Part shown: piece after piece, positions 1 through 6,888 of the stretch | How positions within the stretch are numbered: position 1 is the first letter of the stretch | Layout: each line of letters opens with the position of its first letter | Source of the DNA: Deltaproteobacteria bacterium | GTDB lineage: Bacteria > Desulfobacterota > Anaeroferrophillalia > Anaeroferrophillales > Tharpellaceae | Reading direction: 5' to 3' | Length of the DNA: 10,929 bases | Assembly: GCA_030595135.1 (NCBI GenBank) | Contig: JAUVDU010000023.1 | Location: 1 to 10,929 of the forward strand | Made by a program: the position numbers and the translations under genes | The notes under the pieces: generated by a model | What the model was told of the DNA's origin: nothing | Seen by the model: the letters and a program-made list of their open reading frames with translations, nothing else | Database searches by the model: none

Positions 1-2
1 AC

Positions 3-464
3 GATCTTTCCGGTTTTCCTCCCTGCACACCGACCGCCTGTATGGCTATGCTCCACTTCTATGATATCCCGATTAAGGGCAAACGCTGCGTTGTTCTGGG
101 ACGTTCCCTGGTTGTCGGCAAACCGGTTGCCATGTTGCTGTTGCGCGAACACGGCACCGTAACCCTCTGTCACTCCCGCACTGAAAATCTTAATAAAGTC
201 TGTCAGGAAGCTGACATTCTGATCGCCGCCGTCGGTCGCGCCAAGATGGTCAAAGCCGACTTTGTTAAAGCGGGCCAGATTGTGATTGATGTCGGCATCA
301 ACGAAGATCCCGACAAACCCGGCAAATACTGCGGCGATGTCGACTTTGCCGAGTGTGAACCTGTCGTTGAAAAAATCACACCTGTTCCGGCTGGTGTCGG
401 TTCGGTTACCACTGCGGTCTTGTGTAAACAGACGATCATCGCCTGTGAGCAACTAAATCCATAA
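3..464 (+). CDS. folD: Bifunctional methylenetetrahydrofolate dehydrogenase/cyclohydrolase FolD, C-terminal part (5' end outside window)
   Basis: FolD oxidises 5,10-methylene-THF to methenyl-THF with NADP and hydrolyses it to 10-formyl-THF in the cytoplasm. The window opens inside the gene; reading from base 3 gives 153 residues, about half of the usual 280-300. The PCTP motif (residues 7-10 of the fragment) is upstream of the ATG at 42, so that ATG is internal and not the start. Next come the Rossmann NADP-binding stretch GRSLVVGKP, a CHSRT segment, [21 protein letters not shown], and the C-terminal folate-loop signature [11 protein letters not shown]. That signature usually reads PGGVGPMT, so the first glycine is alanine here and P-M is S-V. 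The catalytic lysine lies in the missing N-terminal half. The gene ends with TAA and is followed 30 bp later by a hairpin terminator, so it closes its transcription unit. Identification is firm from the motif order. Confidence 0.96.
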   Translation, partial: DLSGFPPCTPTACMAMLHFYDIPIKGKRCVVLGRSLVVGKPVAMLLLREHGTVTLCHSRTENLNKVCQEADILIAAVGRAKMVKADFVKAGQIVIDVGINEDPDKPGKYCGDVDFAECEPVVEKITPVPAGVGSVTTAVLCKQTIIACEQLNP

Positions 465-493
465 GCAATAAAGATTTCACAAAAAAGATCAAC

Positions 494-527
494 AAAAAGG
501 CCCGGAAGAATCTTCCGGGCCTTTTTT
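494..527 (+). terminator. Rho-independent terminator after folD, probably bidirectional
   Basis: A perfect 10-bp GC-rich stem (GGCCCGGAAG at 499-508 with CTTCCGGGCC at 512-521) has a 3-nt loop. It is followed by six T (522-527) and preceded by five A (494-498), which extend the stem and supply a U-run on the minus strand. It lies 30 bp after the folD stop. The minus-strand gene remnant that follows has its stop codon inside the T-run, so the hairpin probably once served both convergent genes. Confidence 0.93.
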
Positions 528-600
528 ATTCTAAAAGCACCTCAGCGCCACTCAGCATCACCCGCAAACGGCGATAAACACGTTCAATCACCGACGGCGT
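526..600 (-). pseudogene. Remnant: extreme C-terminus of a lost TPR/GT9-like glycosyltransferase gene
   Basis: Read on the minus strand from 600 down to the TAA at 526-528, this gives about 24 residues starting T-PSVIERVYRRLRVMLSG. The intact minus-strand TPR-glycosyltransferase further right (stop at 2471) ends with PSVIERVYRCLQGVVSG, and DNA identity is 42/50 between 548-597 and 2481-2530. Similarity stops abruptly near 598, and no TPR or catalytic sequence follows to the right, so the rest of the gene is gone. The homology is visible directly. How the body was lost, by insertion of the HipA-like module or by deletion of a tandem copy, is inference. Confidence 0.8.
548..597 (+). repeat. Direct repeat copy 1 flanking the HipA-like module
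   Basis: Fifty bases match 2481-2530 at 42 positions without gaps, in the same orientation. Both copies are 3' ends of TPR-glycosyltransferase genes on the minus strand. They bracket the HipA-like/HTH module (about 598-2470), which could let it be lost by recombination. Confidence 0.75.
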
Positions 601-735
601 GCAACGACAATTTATCCACCTGCTGCAAAACACCTGTTCGAGGTCTCGCCTTCTACCAGTTTTACTTCGCTCAAAAAAACACCGCTAAAATTAATCCATT
701 CCCAAGACTTACATTGTCAAAAGTTAACAATACAT

Positions 736-749
736 GCTATCTCAATAGC
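736..749. promoter_or_regulatory. Palindromic operator candidate O1 (GCTA-N6-TAGC)
   Basis: GCTAT-ctca-ATAGC forms an inverted repeat with five-base arms. The same outer half-sites with the same 6-base spacing (GCTA/TAGC) recur at 779-792. It lies just upstream of the -35 element. HipB-type regulators bind paired palindromes upstream of their own operon, so this may be a site for the HTH protein encoded at 2141-2428; that link is inference. Confidence 0.5.
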
Positions 750-761
750 TAAATAAGTTGC

Positions 762-789
762 TTTACAATAAAATATATGCTACTTTAAT
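762..789 (+). promoter_or_regulatory. Sigma-70-type promoter candidate for the HipA-like operon
   Basis: TTTACA (762-767, 5/6 to the -35 consensus) and TTTAAT (784-789, 5/6 to the -10 consensus) are separated by 16 bp. Predicted transcription starts near 796, leaving a leader of about 45-50 bases before the HipA-like start. The -10 box lies inside the second palindrome, which suits repression by the HTH partner. Confidence 0.5.
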
Positions 790-792
790 AGC
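779..792. promoter_or_regulatory. Palindromic operator candidate O2 (GCTA-N6-TAGC) over the -10 box
   Basis: GCTA-ctttaa-TAGC repeats the half-site and spacing of the palindrome at 736-749. The centres are 43 bp apart, about four helical turns, which would place two dimers on the same DNA face. It overlaps the TTTAAT -10 element, so binding would block transcription. Confidence 0.5.
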
Positions 793-838
793 AACAGTAC
801 AATCTGAAGCTTAGATTTTCTCAGTCGTTGCGAAAAAT

Positions 839-2125
839 GTGATCCAAATGAAATGTACGGTCGAAATCTTTCTTGATGGATATTGGCAAAAAGCTGGTTT
901 TTTTGAGCCGGATGAAAGTCAATTAAATTTAGGCGTTGGTGGCAGTGGTCGCTTTGATTATGACATTGATTATGCGGTCAACTATATTGACCAACCTTAT
1001 TGTCAGGTCGGATCCAGGTATCCGGTAAATTTTGAGCTGTATAGAGAATCAACGTGGCCGGCGTTTCTGCTTGACTTACTTCCTTCCGGGGCTGGACGCC
1101 GGGTCTGGATTAAGCGCCTTGGTTTGGTTGATAATGAGAGTGCTGATTGGCATCTTTTACTCAAGGGGGCCGGCAATCCTCCCGGGAATCTCCGAATTCG
1201 AGAAGCAAGTGAACGTTCTCTAGTTGATCATCCGGGTTTTGCGAAGAATGACATTGTCAATCGGCATGAAGATTTCATCGAATATGCCGAAAAAAATGGC
1301 GCTCTCGTTGCCGGGGCCACAGATGTTCAGGGTGAGGCGCCAAAATTTCTCATGAATCAGGATTGCCGGGGAAAATGGCATGCTGATGGGGCCTTGCCGG
1401 ATAGCAATGTAGAAAAGTTCTGGTTGATAAAATTCCCCAGGGGAACAACCGATCAGGATCGCTTGATTCTAAAAAACGAGGCTCCTTACTATAAAGTTGC
1501 CGGAAGTTTTGGTTTAAGAACCGGATAACCTCTGGAGTTTGTTGACAACAACCTTTTTATCTCTCGTTTTGACAGGTCTGTCAAAATGGAACAAGTTGAA
1601 AGATATGGCTTGGAAACCCTAGCCTCAGCTACTGCTTCGAGCTCATTTGGAAGATATGGTTCACACCTCTCCTTTTGTCAGGCAATAGCCGAATATAGCA
1701 CTCTGCCGGATGAGGAAATTTTAGAATATCTAATGCGGGACATACTAAATGTGGCACTTCGAAATACTGATAATCATGGTCGCAATACGGCTTTAATAAA
1801 ATACCCCAACGGGAAAATTGAACTATCCCCACTTTATGATTTTGCTCCGATGTTTCTTGATCCCGAAGGAATTGCCAGAGCCACAAGATGGGGTGGTGCA
1901 CTGGAAACTGAGATCGGACGACCGTCATGGGGAAGAGTTGCCGAAGCTCTCTCGCCTTATGTCACTGAACCTGAAAAAATCATAGTAGTCATGAAAAAAT
2001 GTGCACTTCGCCTGGACAAAATACCGGAAACCATGCATCAATGTGGAGTCGACGACTATTTGATAGAAAGACTGGCAGATCGGATTCAGGAAATCAGCAA
2101 AGATGTGCTTGATGCAAGTCAATAA
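839..2125 (+). pseudogene. HipA-family serine/threonine kinase toxin-like gene, interrupted by an in-frame TAA
   Basis: HipA kinases phosphorylate aminoacyl-tRNA synthetases or other targets and are neutralised by an HTH partner. The frame opens with GTG at 839 or ATG at 848 (no clear Shine-Dalgarno for either) and would give about 428 residues, close to the usual HipA length. A TAA at 1526-1528 (codon 230) splits it; both sides are in the same frame and homology continues across (GLRTG, stop, PLEFV, then LFISRFDR). Before the stop are the HipA N-terminal region, a VQGEAPKF loop and the probable ATP-binding lysine in WLIKFPR (K198). After it are the catalytic loop NTDNHGRN (D311, N316 from GTG) and the metal-binding aspartate in LSPLYDF (D334). 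A truncated product would lack the catalytic loop. ATG 1586 could restart the C-terminal half, without a P-loop. A single substitution or a sequencing error explains the stop; TAA ends other genes here, so recoding is unlikely. Confidence 0.85.
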
Positions 2126-2140
2126 AGGGTGCTTAGAGAT

Positions 2141-2428
2141 ATGAGAAAATTTCCGCCTGAAGAGGTGCAAAAAGAGAAGGAGAAATTCTACGAAGAGATT
2201 ATGCAGGGCCGTTTGACGATTGGTCAGGCAACTTTGCGGATGCGAAAAATCGTAGGTCTGACGCAAAAAGATTATGCTGAAAAGATACTTAAAATTTATC
2301 CTCGCGTCCTCATGGACATCGAGAAAGATCGCGGAAACCCGACCCTTGAAACCCTGAATAAAATCGCTCGCCCCTTTGGCCTGAAGGTTATGTTTATACC
2401 CCCCAATAAAAAATTCAGACTGATTTGA
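2141..2428 (+). CDS. XRE/HipB-like helix-turn-helix protein, putative antitoxin and autoregulator
   Basis: A 95-residue protein. Residues about 7-25 are a charged, probably helical N-terminus (EEVQKEKEKFYEEI). Residues about 30-83 form a Cro/C1-type HTH domain: RMRKIVGLTQKDYAEKI is followed by a recognition-helix region and then DIEKDRGNPTLETLNKIARPFGL, typical of XRE antitoxins. ATG 2141 is preferred over GTG 2129 because AAGGG (2125-2129) sits 11 bases before it; GTG would leave no room for a Shine-Dalgarno. The start is 15 bp after the HipA-like stop, so both are probably co-transcribed from the promoter near 762-789. By family, such proteins bind both the HipA partner and operator palindromes. 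Toxin-first order is the reverse of E. coli hipBA. The gene is intact although the HipA-like frame is broken, so it may persist only as a regulator. Confidence 0.85.
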   Translation: MRKFPPEEVQKEKEKFYEEIMQGRLTIGQATLRMRKIVGLTQKDYAEKILKIYPRVLMDIEKDRGNPTLETLNKIARPFGLKVMFIPPNKKFRLI

Positions 2429-2470
2429 AATTCTATACTATTCAGGTGTCGCTTCAAATGAACCACGGAA

Positions 2471-3991
2471 CTAAAACCGACCACTCACCACTCCCTGCAA
2501 ACAGCGATAAACCCGCTCAATCACCGACGGCCAATCACCCGGTTCCGGTTGCCGGAAAAGCCGCATGGTTGGATACCAGGGTGAATCCTCACGCTCCAGC
2601 ATCCAGCGCCAATCCGCATCAAAGGGTAACAACAGCCACGTCGGTCGAGCCAAAGCCCCGGCCAGGTGGACAACTGAAGTATCAACCGAAATTACCAAAT
2701 CGAGATGAGCAATTACCGCCGCAGTATCTTCAAAGCTATCTAATTTTGGGGCCAAATTTTCCAAACAACCACTGTTCCCGGGAGCGACTAGGAAGCCCTC
2801 CAGTTCTTTCTCCTGCTCACCTTTTTGCAGTGAATACCACGAAACCCCATCTACTCTAAAAAGCGGCGCAAACAGAGAAAGTGCCATCGACCGACGGGCA
2901 TCATTTCGGTGCGCAGGATTTCCTCCCCAGACCAAACCAACCCGAAGATTTTCAGCCCTTCCGAGAGCCTTTCGCCAACGCGCTAAAAAACCTTCTTCGA
3001 TCTGCAAATAAGGAACACGATCCGGCAAATCTTCCAGAGTGCTGCCAAACAGATAGGGCAGACTCAAAAGCGGCGCCTGGATCTGGTAATTGATTCTCTT
3101 CAATTCTTTTACGGAAACAATCTCAAGCAAGGGAAAACTACTCTGCATCAAACCAATCATAAGATCCGACACCGCTACTAAAACATGCTTGGCAGTAGAT
3201 TGTAATTGGGGTAAGTAGCGAGTAAATTGTAAAGTATCACCGAGACCTTGCTCAGCCCAAAGCAAAATAGTTTTATCTTTAAGCAAAGAGATGTCACCGT
3301 CCCAAAGCTGTTTTGACGGCAAGACTGATAAGCTATTGGCCTGCCAACGGGCTTCATACAACTTAAAACCTTCTCTCCAATTGCCATTTTTGAGTAACAC
3401 CAATCCCAGATTCTGACAAAATTCAGCGTCTTCAGGAACCAGTTCAACCAGCCTACGACAACCAGCAATCGCCTCATCCACCAACCCCGATTCTTTAGCA
3501 ATCCGACTTAAAGCAAAAAGAGCGCGAAGATGATCCGGCTCAGCGGCGACAACCTGCCGAAAAAGCTGCAAAGCGGCAGGCAAGTTATCTTCACAAACAG
3601 CCAGACAGCCGAGATTGTAAAGCACCTCATGCCTTCCCGAAGACATTCGCAAGGCTTTCTGTAAAGCACTCCGGGCAGCGGGCAATTCACCTCGGGCAAC
3701 CAGAATAACTGCGAGATTATTCATCCAGATCGGATTTTTGGGAAACTTTTTGACCAGACTACCCAACAATCTGAATGCTGCATCGTAGTCCCGGTTCTCA
3801 TGAGCTACATTAGCCAAAGCATTAAGTGCTGGGGGATAGTCCGGGCGGCACTCTAAAATAGCCTCGTAAAACTTAACCGCCCCAGCCCAACGCCGCTCCT
3901 GCGTTAAAGTAACAAAGAGCTTCTCCTCCGATTCCGACAACTCTCCGTTATCCGGCGATACAAAAATAAAAGTAAAATTAGGCCAGGTCAT
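2471..3991 (-). CDS. TPR protein with C-terminal GT9-like glycosyltransferase domain
   Basis: About 506 residues from ATG 3991. Residues about 10-225 contain roughly six TPR units with the usual ALxxLAxxxxxxGxxxxA pattern and helix-ending prolines (for example EAILECRPDYPPALNAL). The C-terminal part resembles GT-B enzymes of the heptosyltransferase (GT9) type: WAEQGLGDTLQFTRYL near 245, VGLVWGGNP, then DTSVVHLAGAL with D437 and H442, and the terminal block DWRW...DSPWYPTMRLFRQ. TPRs usually bind a protein partner; the sugar donor and acceptor cannot be read from sequence. The frame is open further upstream to a TTG at 4075, adding 28 hydrophobic, Trp-rich residues. That extension could be an anchor but lacks a Shine-Dalgarno and is probably untranslated. 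It is divergent from its paralogue at 4204 and convergent with the HTH gene, with no obvious terminator in the 42 bp between. Confidence 0.85.
   Translation of the reverse strand: MTWPNFTFIFVSPDNGELSESEEKLFVTLTQERRWAGAVKFYEAILECRPDYPPALNALANVAHENRDYDAAFRLLGSLVKKFPKNPIWMNNLAVILVARGELPAARSALQKALRMSSGRHEVLYNLGCLAVCEDNLPAALQLFRQVVAAEPDHLRALFALSRIAKESGLVDEAIAGCRRLVELVPEDAEFCQNLGLVLLKNGNWREGFKLYEARWQANSLSVLPSKQLWDGDISLLKDKTILLWAEQGLGDTLQFTRYLPQLQSTAKHVLVAVSDLMIGLMQSSFPLLEIVSVKELKRINYQIQAPLLSLPYLFGSTLEDLPDRVPYLQIEEGFLARWRKALGRAENLRVGLVWGGNPAHRNDARRSMALSLFAPLFRVDGVSWYSLQKGEQEKELEGFLVAPGNSGCLENLAPKLDSFEDTAAVIAHLDLVISVDTSVVHLAGALARPTWLLLPFDADWRWMLEREDSPWYPTMRLFRQPEPGDWPSVIERVYRCLQGVVSGRF
2481..2530 (+). 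repeat. Direct repeat copy 2 flanking the HipA-like module
   Basis: This is the 3' coding end of the minus-strand TPR-glycosyltransferase gene and matches 548-597 at 42 of 50 positions. See copy 1. Confidence 0.75.
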
Positions 3992-4203
3992 CACAAAGTA
4001 CCACCACAAACTACCCCACAGATTACCAACAAAAAACAATTGACATATTTTCGTCAAAAATGCACAATGTATCAACTTGTTAGAGCTAACACCACCACCT
4101 CCAACCCTAACCGTTCATCGAGCTGATACTGAATGCGACTATCAAAAGCAAGCTTAAAATTTATCATCGACAACTTTCGTAACCATACCATGTCACAAAA
4201 AAG
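3992..4203. other. Divergent intergenic region between the two TPR-GT9-like genes
   Basis: This spans 212 bp between the preferred starts, or 128 bp if the minus-strand gene begins at TTG 4075. It must hold promoters for both directions, but no convincing -35/-10 pair was found. A short palindrome TGTTAG-ag-CTAACA lies at 4078-4091. On the plus strand a five-codon mini-frame (ATG 4190, MSQKR) ends with TGA 4205-4207, overlapping the ATG of the next gene. A 60-codon minus-strand frame crossing the region shows no recognisable protein features. Confidence 0.45.
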
Positions 4204-5577
4204 ATGATAAATCAAAAGGTTAAAGCGGCGCCTTGGATTGAATCGGGAAACCACTTCCTAAGTGAAGAGAAGTGGCCAGAGGCTGTCCATTGCCTGTATC
4301 AAAGCTTAAAAGTTGACCCCGACAATGCTGATGCTTACGCCCTAATAGCCCAGGCATACAGTCAACAAAATCTGCCGGAACAAGCCCAATCGAGCTATCA
4401 AAAGGCCCACGAGCTTGCCCCGGACAATCATAACTACCTTTACAATCTAGCTCTTTTTTTCCAGAAAATCGGACTCCTGCCCCAAGCTGAAGTATACTAT
4501 TTAAAACTCCTGTCGAAACAACCCGAACATACCGATGCGATGGCCAATCTGGGACGCCTTTATCAAGACACAAACCGACCAGAACTTGCCCTGCACTATT
4601 ACGAACAGGATATCAGACTACGCCCTGACGACCCCGACTCCCATTTCAATCTTGCTTTTATCCATCTTTTAACCGGTAATTATGAAGCCGGGTGGCGCGA
4701 ATATGAGTGGCGTTTTCAACGCTCTGCCGCCAAACGCACCTATCCTCATAGCTACGAGCAGCCGCGCTGGAACGGAGAACCCTTTTCCGGGCAAACGCTC
4801 CTCATCCATGGAGAACAGGGGTTTGGCGACAATCTCCAATTTCTTCGCTATCTGCCACTAGTTAAAAAATCAGGCGGCCGAGTTCTTTTTGAGGTGCCTA
4901 AATTACTGGCCCCACTCATCAAAGACTATCCCGGGATCGACCAACTTCTGAACTTCAACCCTTCCCGGGCAACCCAAGCATCATTTGATTTTTTTATCCC
5001 TTTACTTAATCTGCCGGGAATTTTCAAGACTTTACCAACTACCATACCGGCATCTGAACCCCACGTGACAGCCCCACCTCAACTATGTGAGAAATGGCAA
5101 AAACATCTGGCATCACCCCGCCATAAAGTCGGTCTTGTCTGGGGCGGCCACACCCTGCCGGATCATTTACGCTCATGTTCGGCAAAGACATTTCGCCCTC
5201 TCTGCGAAATCGACGGTATCGATTTCTACGGTCTACAAACCGGGGAACCTGCAAAAGAAAGTAAAATTCTTGAAACAACCACCGGGTTTAGAACAAACCT
5301 GGGCAATGAACTGATTAATTTTGCCGACACCGCCGCAATCATTAGTCAACTCGATCTGACCATCACCATCGATACCGCCACAGCTCATCTTGCCGGAGCC
5401 ATGGGCCGCCCGGTCTGGGTACTCCTTCCTTTTGCCCCCGACTGGCGCTGGTTTCTTTCGCGCAGCGACTCACCCTGGTACCCGACCATGCGCCTCTTTC
5501 GCCAGTCGGAAGCAAAAAATTGGCAGCAGCCTCTTGATGAGATCAAAGAAAAACTTTGTAATTTAACGACGTCTTGA
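4204..5577 (+). CDS. TPR protein with C-terminal GT9-like glycosyltransferase domain (paralogue of the minus-strand gene)
   Basis: 457 residues. Residues about 8-165 hold four to five TPR units (for example ALIAQAYSQQNLPEQAQSSY, NLALFFQKIGLLPQAEVYY, NLGRLYQDTNRPELALHYYE). The GT-B-like C-terminal domain starts near 195 with HGEQGFGDNLQFLRYL (202-217), then KVGLVWGGH, the D390-TATAH395-LAGAMGRPVW motif matching the DTxxxHLxxA signature of GT9 heptosyltransferases, and DWRWFL near 413 with the shared ending DSPWYPTMRLFRQ. It matches the divergent neighbour along its whole length but has fewer TPRs. No good Shine-Dalgarno is visible. The ATG overlaps the stop of a five-codon upstream frame (ATGA), so translation may be coupled to it. 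No hairpin terminator follows, and 115 bp separate it from the GT4-type gene. By family it is a glycosyltransferase; a role in protein or surface-glycan modification is inferred from neighbours. Confidence 0.87.
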   Translation: MINQKVKAAPWIESGNHFLSEEKWPEAVHCLYQSLKVDPDNADAYALIAQAYSQQNLPEQAQSSYQKAHELAPDNHNYLYNLALFFQKIGLLPQAEVYYLKLLSKQPEHTDAMANLGRLYQDTNRPELALHYYEQDIRLRPDDPDSHFNLAFIHLLTGNYEAGWREYEWRFQRSAAKRTYPHSYEQPRWNGEPFSGQTLLIHGEQGFGDNLQFLRYLPLVKKSGGRVLFEVPKLLAPLIKDYPGIDQLLNFNPSRATQASFDFFIPLLNLPGIFKTLPTTIPASEPHVTAPPQLCEKWQKHLASPRHKVGLVWGGHTLPDHLRSCSAKTFRPLCEIDGIDFYGLQTGEPAKESKILETTTGFRTNLGNELINFADTAAIISQLDLTITIDTATAHLAGAMGRPVWVLLPFAPDWRWFLSRSDSPWYPTMRLFRQSEAKNWQQPLDEIKEKLCNLTTS

Positions 5578-5692
5578 AAGAATCAGGCCGATAAAAATTT
5601 CCTTTACAGAGAGCACCACTTACATTAGAAATAAATAGATGTAAGAGAAACCAACTTATTTTTTTTACAAGAGTTGTACATAAATTTTACTT
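5578..5692. other. Intergenic region with a weak promoter candidate and an inverted repeat
   Basis: This 115-bp AT-rich gap precedes the GT4-type gene. TTTACA (5603-5608) and TAGAAA (5626-5631) are 17 bp apart and form a weak promoter candidate. An inverted repeat CTTACAT (5619-5625) / ATGTAAG (5639-5645) with a 13-base spacer overlaps its -10 box and may be a regulator site. It is too AT-rich to be a convincing terminator although a T-run follows (about 5657-5666). Confidence 0.35.
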
Positions 5693-6874
5693 ATGAATAA
5701 AAATATCGGCATAGGCTGGCAACTGCATGATCGAACCGGCTGGGGAGTCTACGGAATCAACCTTGCGTTGCAACTGTTATCTCATCCCGATTACTCCCCA
5801 ACCTTACTGTTTCCACTGGGACGACTACCAGAGCACCCACTGCAAAAAGAGAGGCTGCGACCAGCAATTGAGAGCTACAATAACCTTGCAAGCGCCCTTA
5901 AGCACACCCCGGGATTTAGACCGTTAAGTGAGAATCTCACAATTCTCTATGGCTTGGGAAATGATTTCATCCATAATGAAAGTCCACTTATGAGCCCGAC
6001 TGAAGCAGGGGTAATCTTTTTTGAAAATACCCTCTTCAGCCAACAGAGTCGGGAGCGGGCCGCCCGCTTTCCGCTGATTATAACCGGCTCACACTGGAAT
6101 GAGGAAATTCTCAAAAACAAGGGATTTTCATCCCAAATCGAAACCGTAATTCAAGGTATTGATCCCACCATCTTTCACCCAGCCCCGAAATCTGGACTTT
6201 TCAAGAACCGTTTTGTGGTCTTCTCTGGAGGCAAGCTTGAATATCGCAAAGGCCAGGACATTGTCATCGCCGCTTTTCGGGCTTTCCAAAAACGCCACCC
6301 GGAAGCCCTGTTGCTAGCTGCCTGGCATAATAGCTGGCCGGAAAGCATGGCCAGGATCTCAACCAAAGGATATGTTTCCGGTATACCGGAAACCAACGGC
6401 AACCAACAACAGGCTGTCGCAAAATGGCTCCTGAAAAATGGTTTAACCAAAGAAAGTTTTCTAGTCCTACCGGAAACACCCAATATCTATATGGCTCCGA
6501 TTATTCGTGAGGCCGATGTCGCTCTATTTCCCAACCGGGGTGAAGGTGGTACCAATCTGGTTGCCATGGAAACCCTGGCTTGCGGAATCCCAGTAATCCT
6601 GGCTGCCAACAGCGGTCAGCTTGATTTTGCCGACCATAACATCTGCCTGCCCTTAAAAAAACAGGGAAAGGTAAAACCGGCCACAACAATGTCGGGGGTG
6701 GAAGGTTGGGGAGAGAGTGATCTTGAAGAAATCATCGAAGCCTTGGAAGATATCTATACAAACACCCAGGAGTCCCGACAGCGCTCTCTTCGAGCGGTTG
6801 AGCACATGCAAAATTTTACCTGGGAAAAACAGGTTGATAAACTTTTACAGGTAGTTAACAACTTTTTTTCATAA
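5693..6874 (+). CDS. GT4-type glycosyltransferase (GT-B fold)
   Basis: 393 residues, normal length for a GT4 enzyme, which is cytoplasmic and transfers a sugar from a nucleotide-sugar donor with retention of configuration. The N-terminal Rossmann domain starts directly after the ATG with IGIGWQLHDRTGWGVYGINL, the glycine-rich acceptor-side loop, which supports this start although no Shine-Dalgarno is near. FSGGKLEYRKGQD (177-189) is the start of the donor-binding domain with the conserved K-G-x-D. NRGEGGTNLVAMETLACGIP carries the donor-binding glutamates E284 and E293, here separated by eight residues instead of the common seven. A C-terminal helix (WEKQVDKLL) closes the protein. It is followed after 14 bp by the GT8-like gene in the same direction, so the two are probably co-transcribed. 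Substrate cannot be assigned. Confidence 0.9.
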   Translation: MNKNIGIGWQLHDRTGWGVYGINLALQLLSHPDYSPTLLFPLGRLPEHPLQKERLRPAIESYNNLASALKHTPGFRPLSENLTILYGLGNDFIHNESPLMSPTEAGVIFFENTLFSQQSRERAARFPLIITGSHWNEEILKNKGFSSQIETVIQGIDPTIFHPAPKSGLFKNRFVVFSGGKLEYRKGQDIVIAAFRAFQKRHPEALLLAAWHNSWPESMARISTKGYVSGIPETNGNQQQAVAKWLLKNGLTKESFLVLPETPNIYMAPIIREADVALFPNRGEGGTNLVAMETLACGIPVILAANSGQLDFADHNICLPLKKQGKVKPATTMSGVEGWGESDLEEIIEALEDIYTNTQESRQRSLRAVEHMQNFTWEKQVDKLLQVVNNFFS

Positions 6875-6888
6875 AGGCATAACTCTCA

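Larger units (their letters stand above)
601..838. other. AT-rich intergenic region upstream of the HipA-like gene
   Basis: No convincing coding sequence was found. The left part (601-700) shows nothing recognisable. The right part is markedly AT-rich and contains a promoter candidate and two matching palindromes, listed separately. No ribosomal-protein, tRNA or riboswitch-like structure could be supported. Confidence 0.6.

Noticed and set aside
635..662. tRNA 3'-end-like string (GTTCGAGG...CTACCA) that could be an integration-site relic
   Set aside because: The flanking bases do not form a T-arm stem, no acceptor partner lies nearby, and no integrase gene is present in the window.
2425..2859. 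144-codon plus-strand frame after the HTH gene
   Set aside because: It is antisense to the conserved C-terminus of the TPR-GT9-like gene, and its Pro/His-rich composition is typical of a shadow frame.
4072..4254. 60-codon minus-strand frame across the divergent intergenic region
   Set aside because: It has no Shine-Dalgarno or recognisable motif and it overlaps the start of the paralogue at 4204. Its internal ATGs are equally unsupported.
5619..5645. Inverted repeat followed by a T-run as a terminator after the TPR-GT9-like gene
   Set aside because: The 7-bp stem is mostly A/T with a 13-base loop and the T-run is more than 10 bases away, so it is too weak to call as a terminator.
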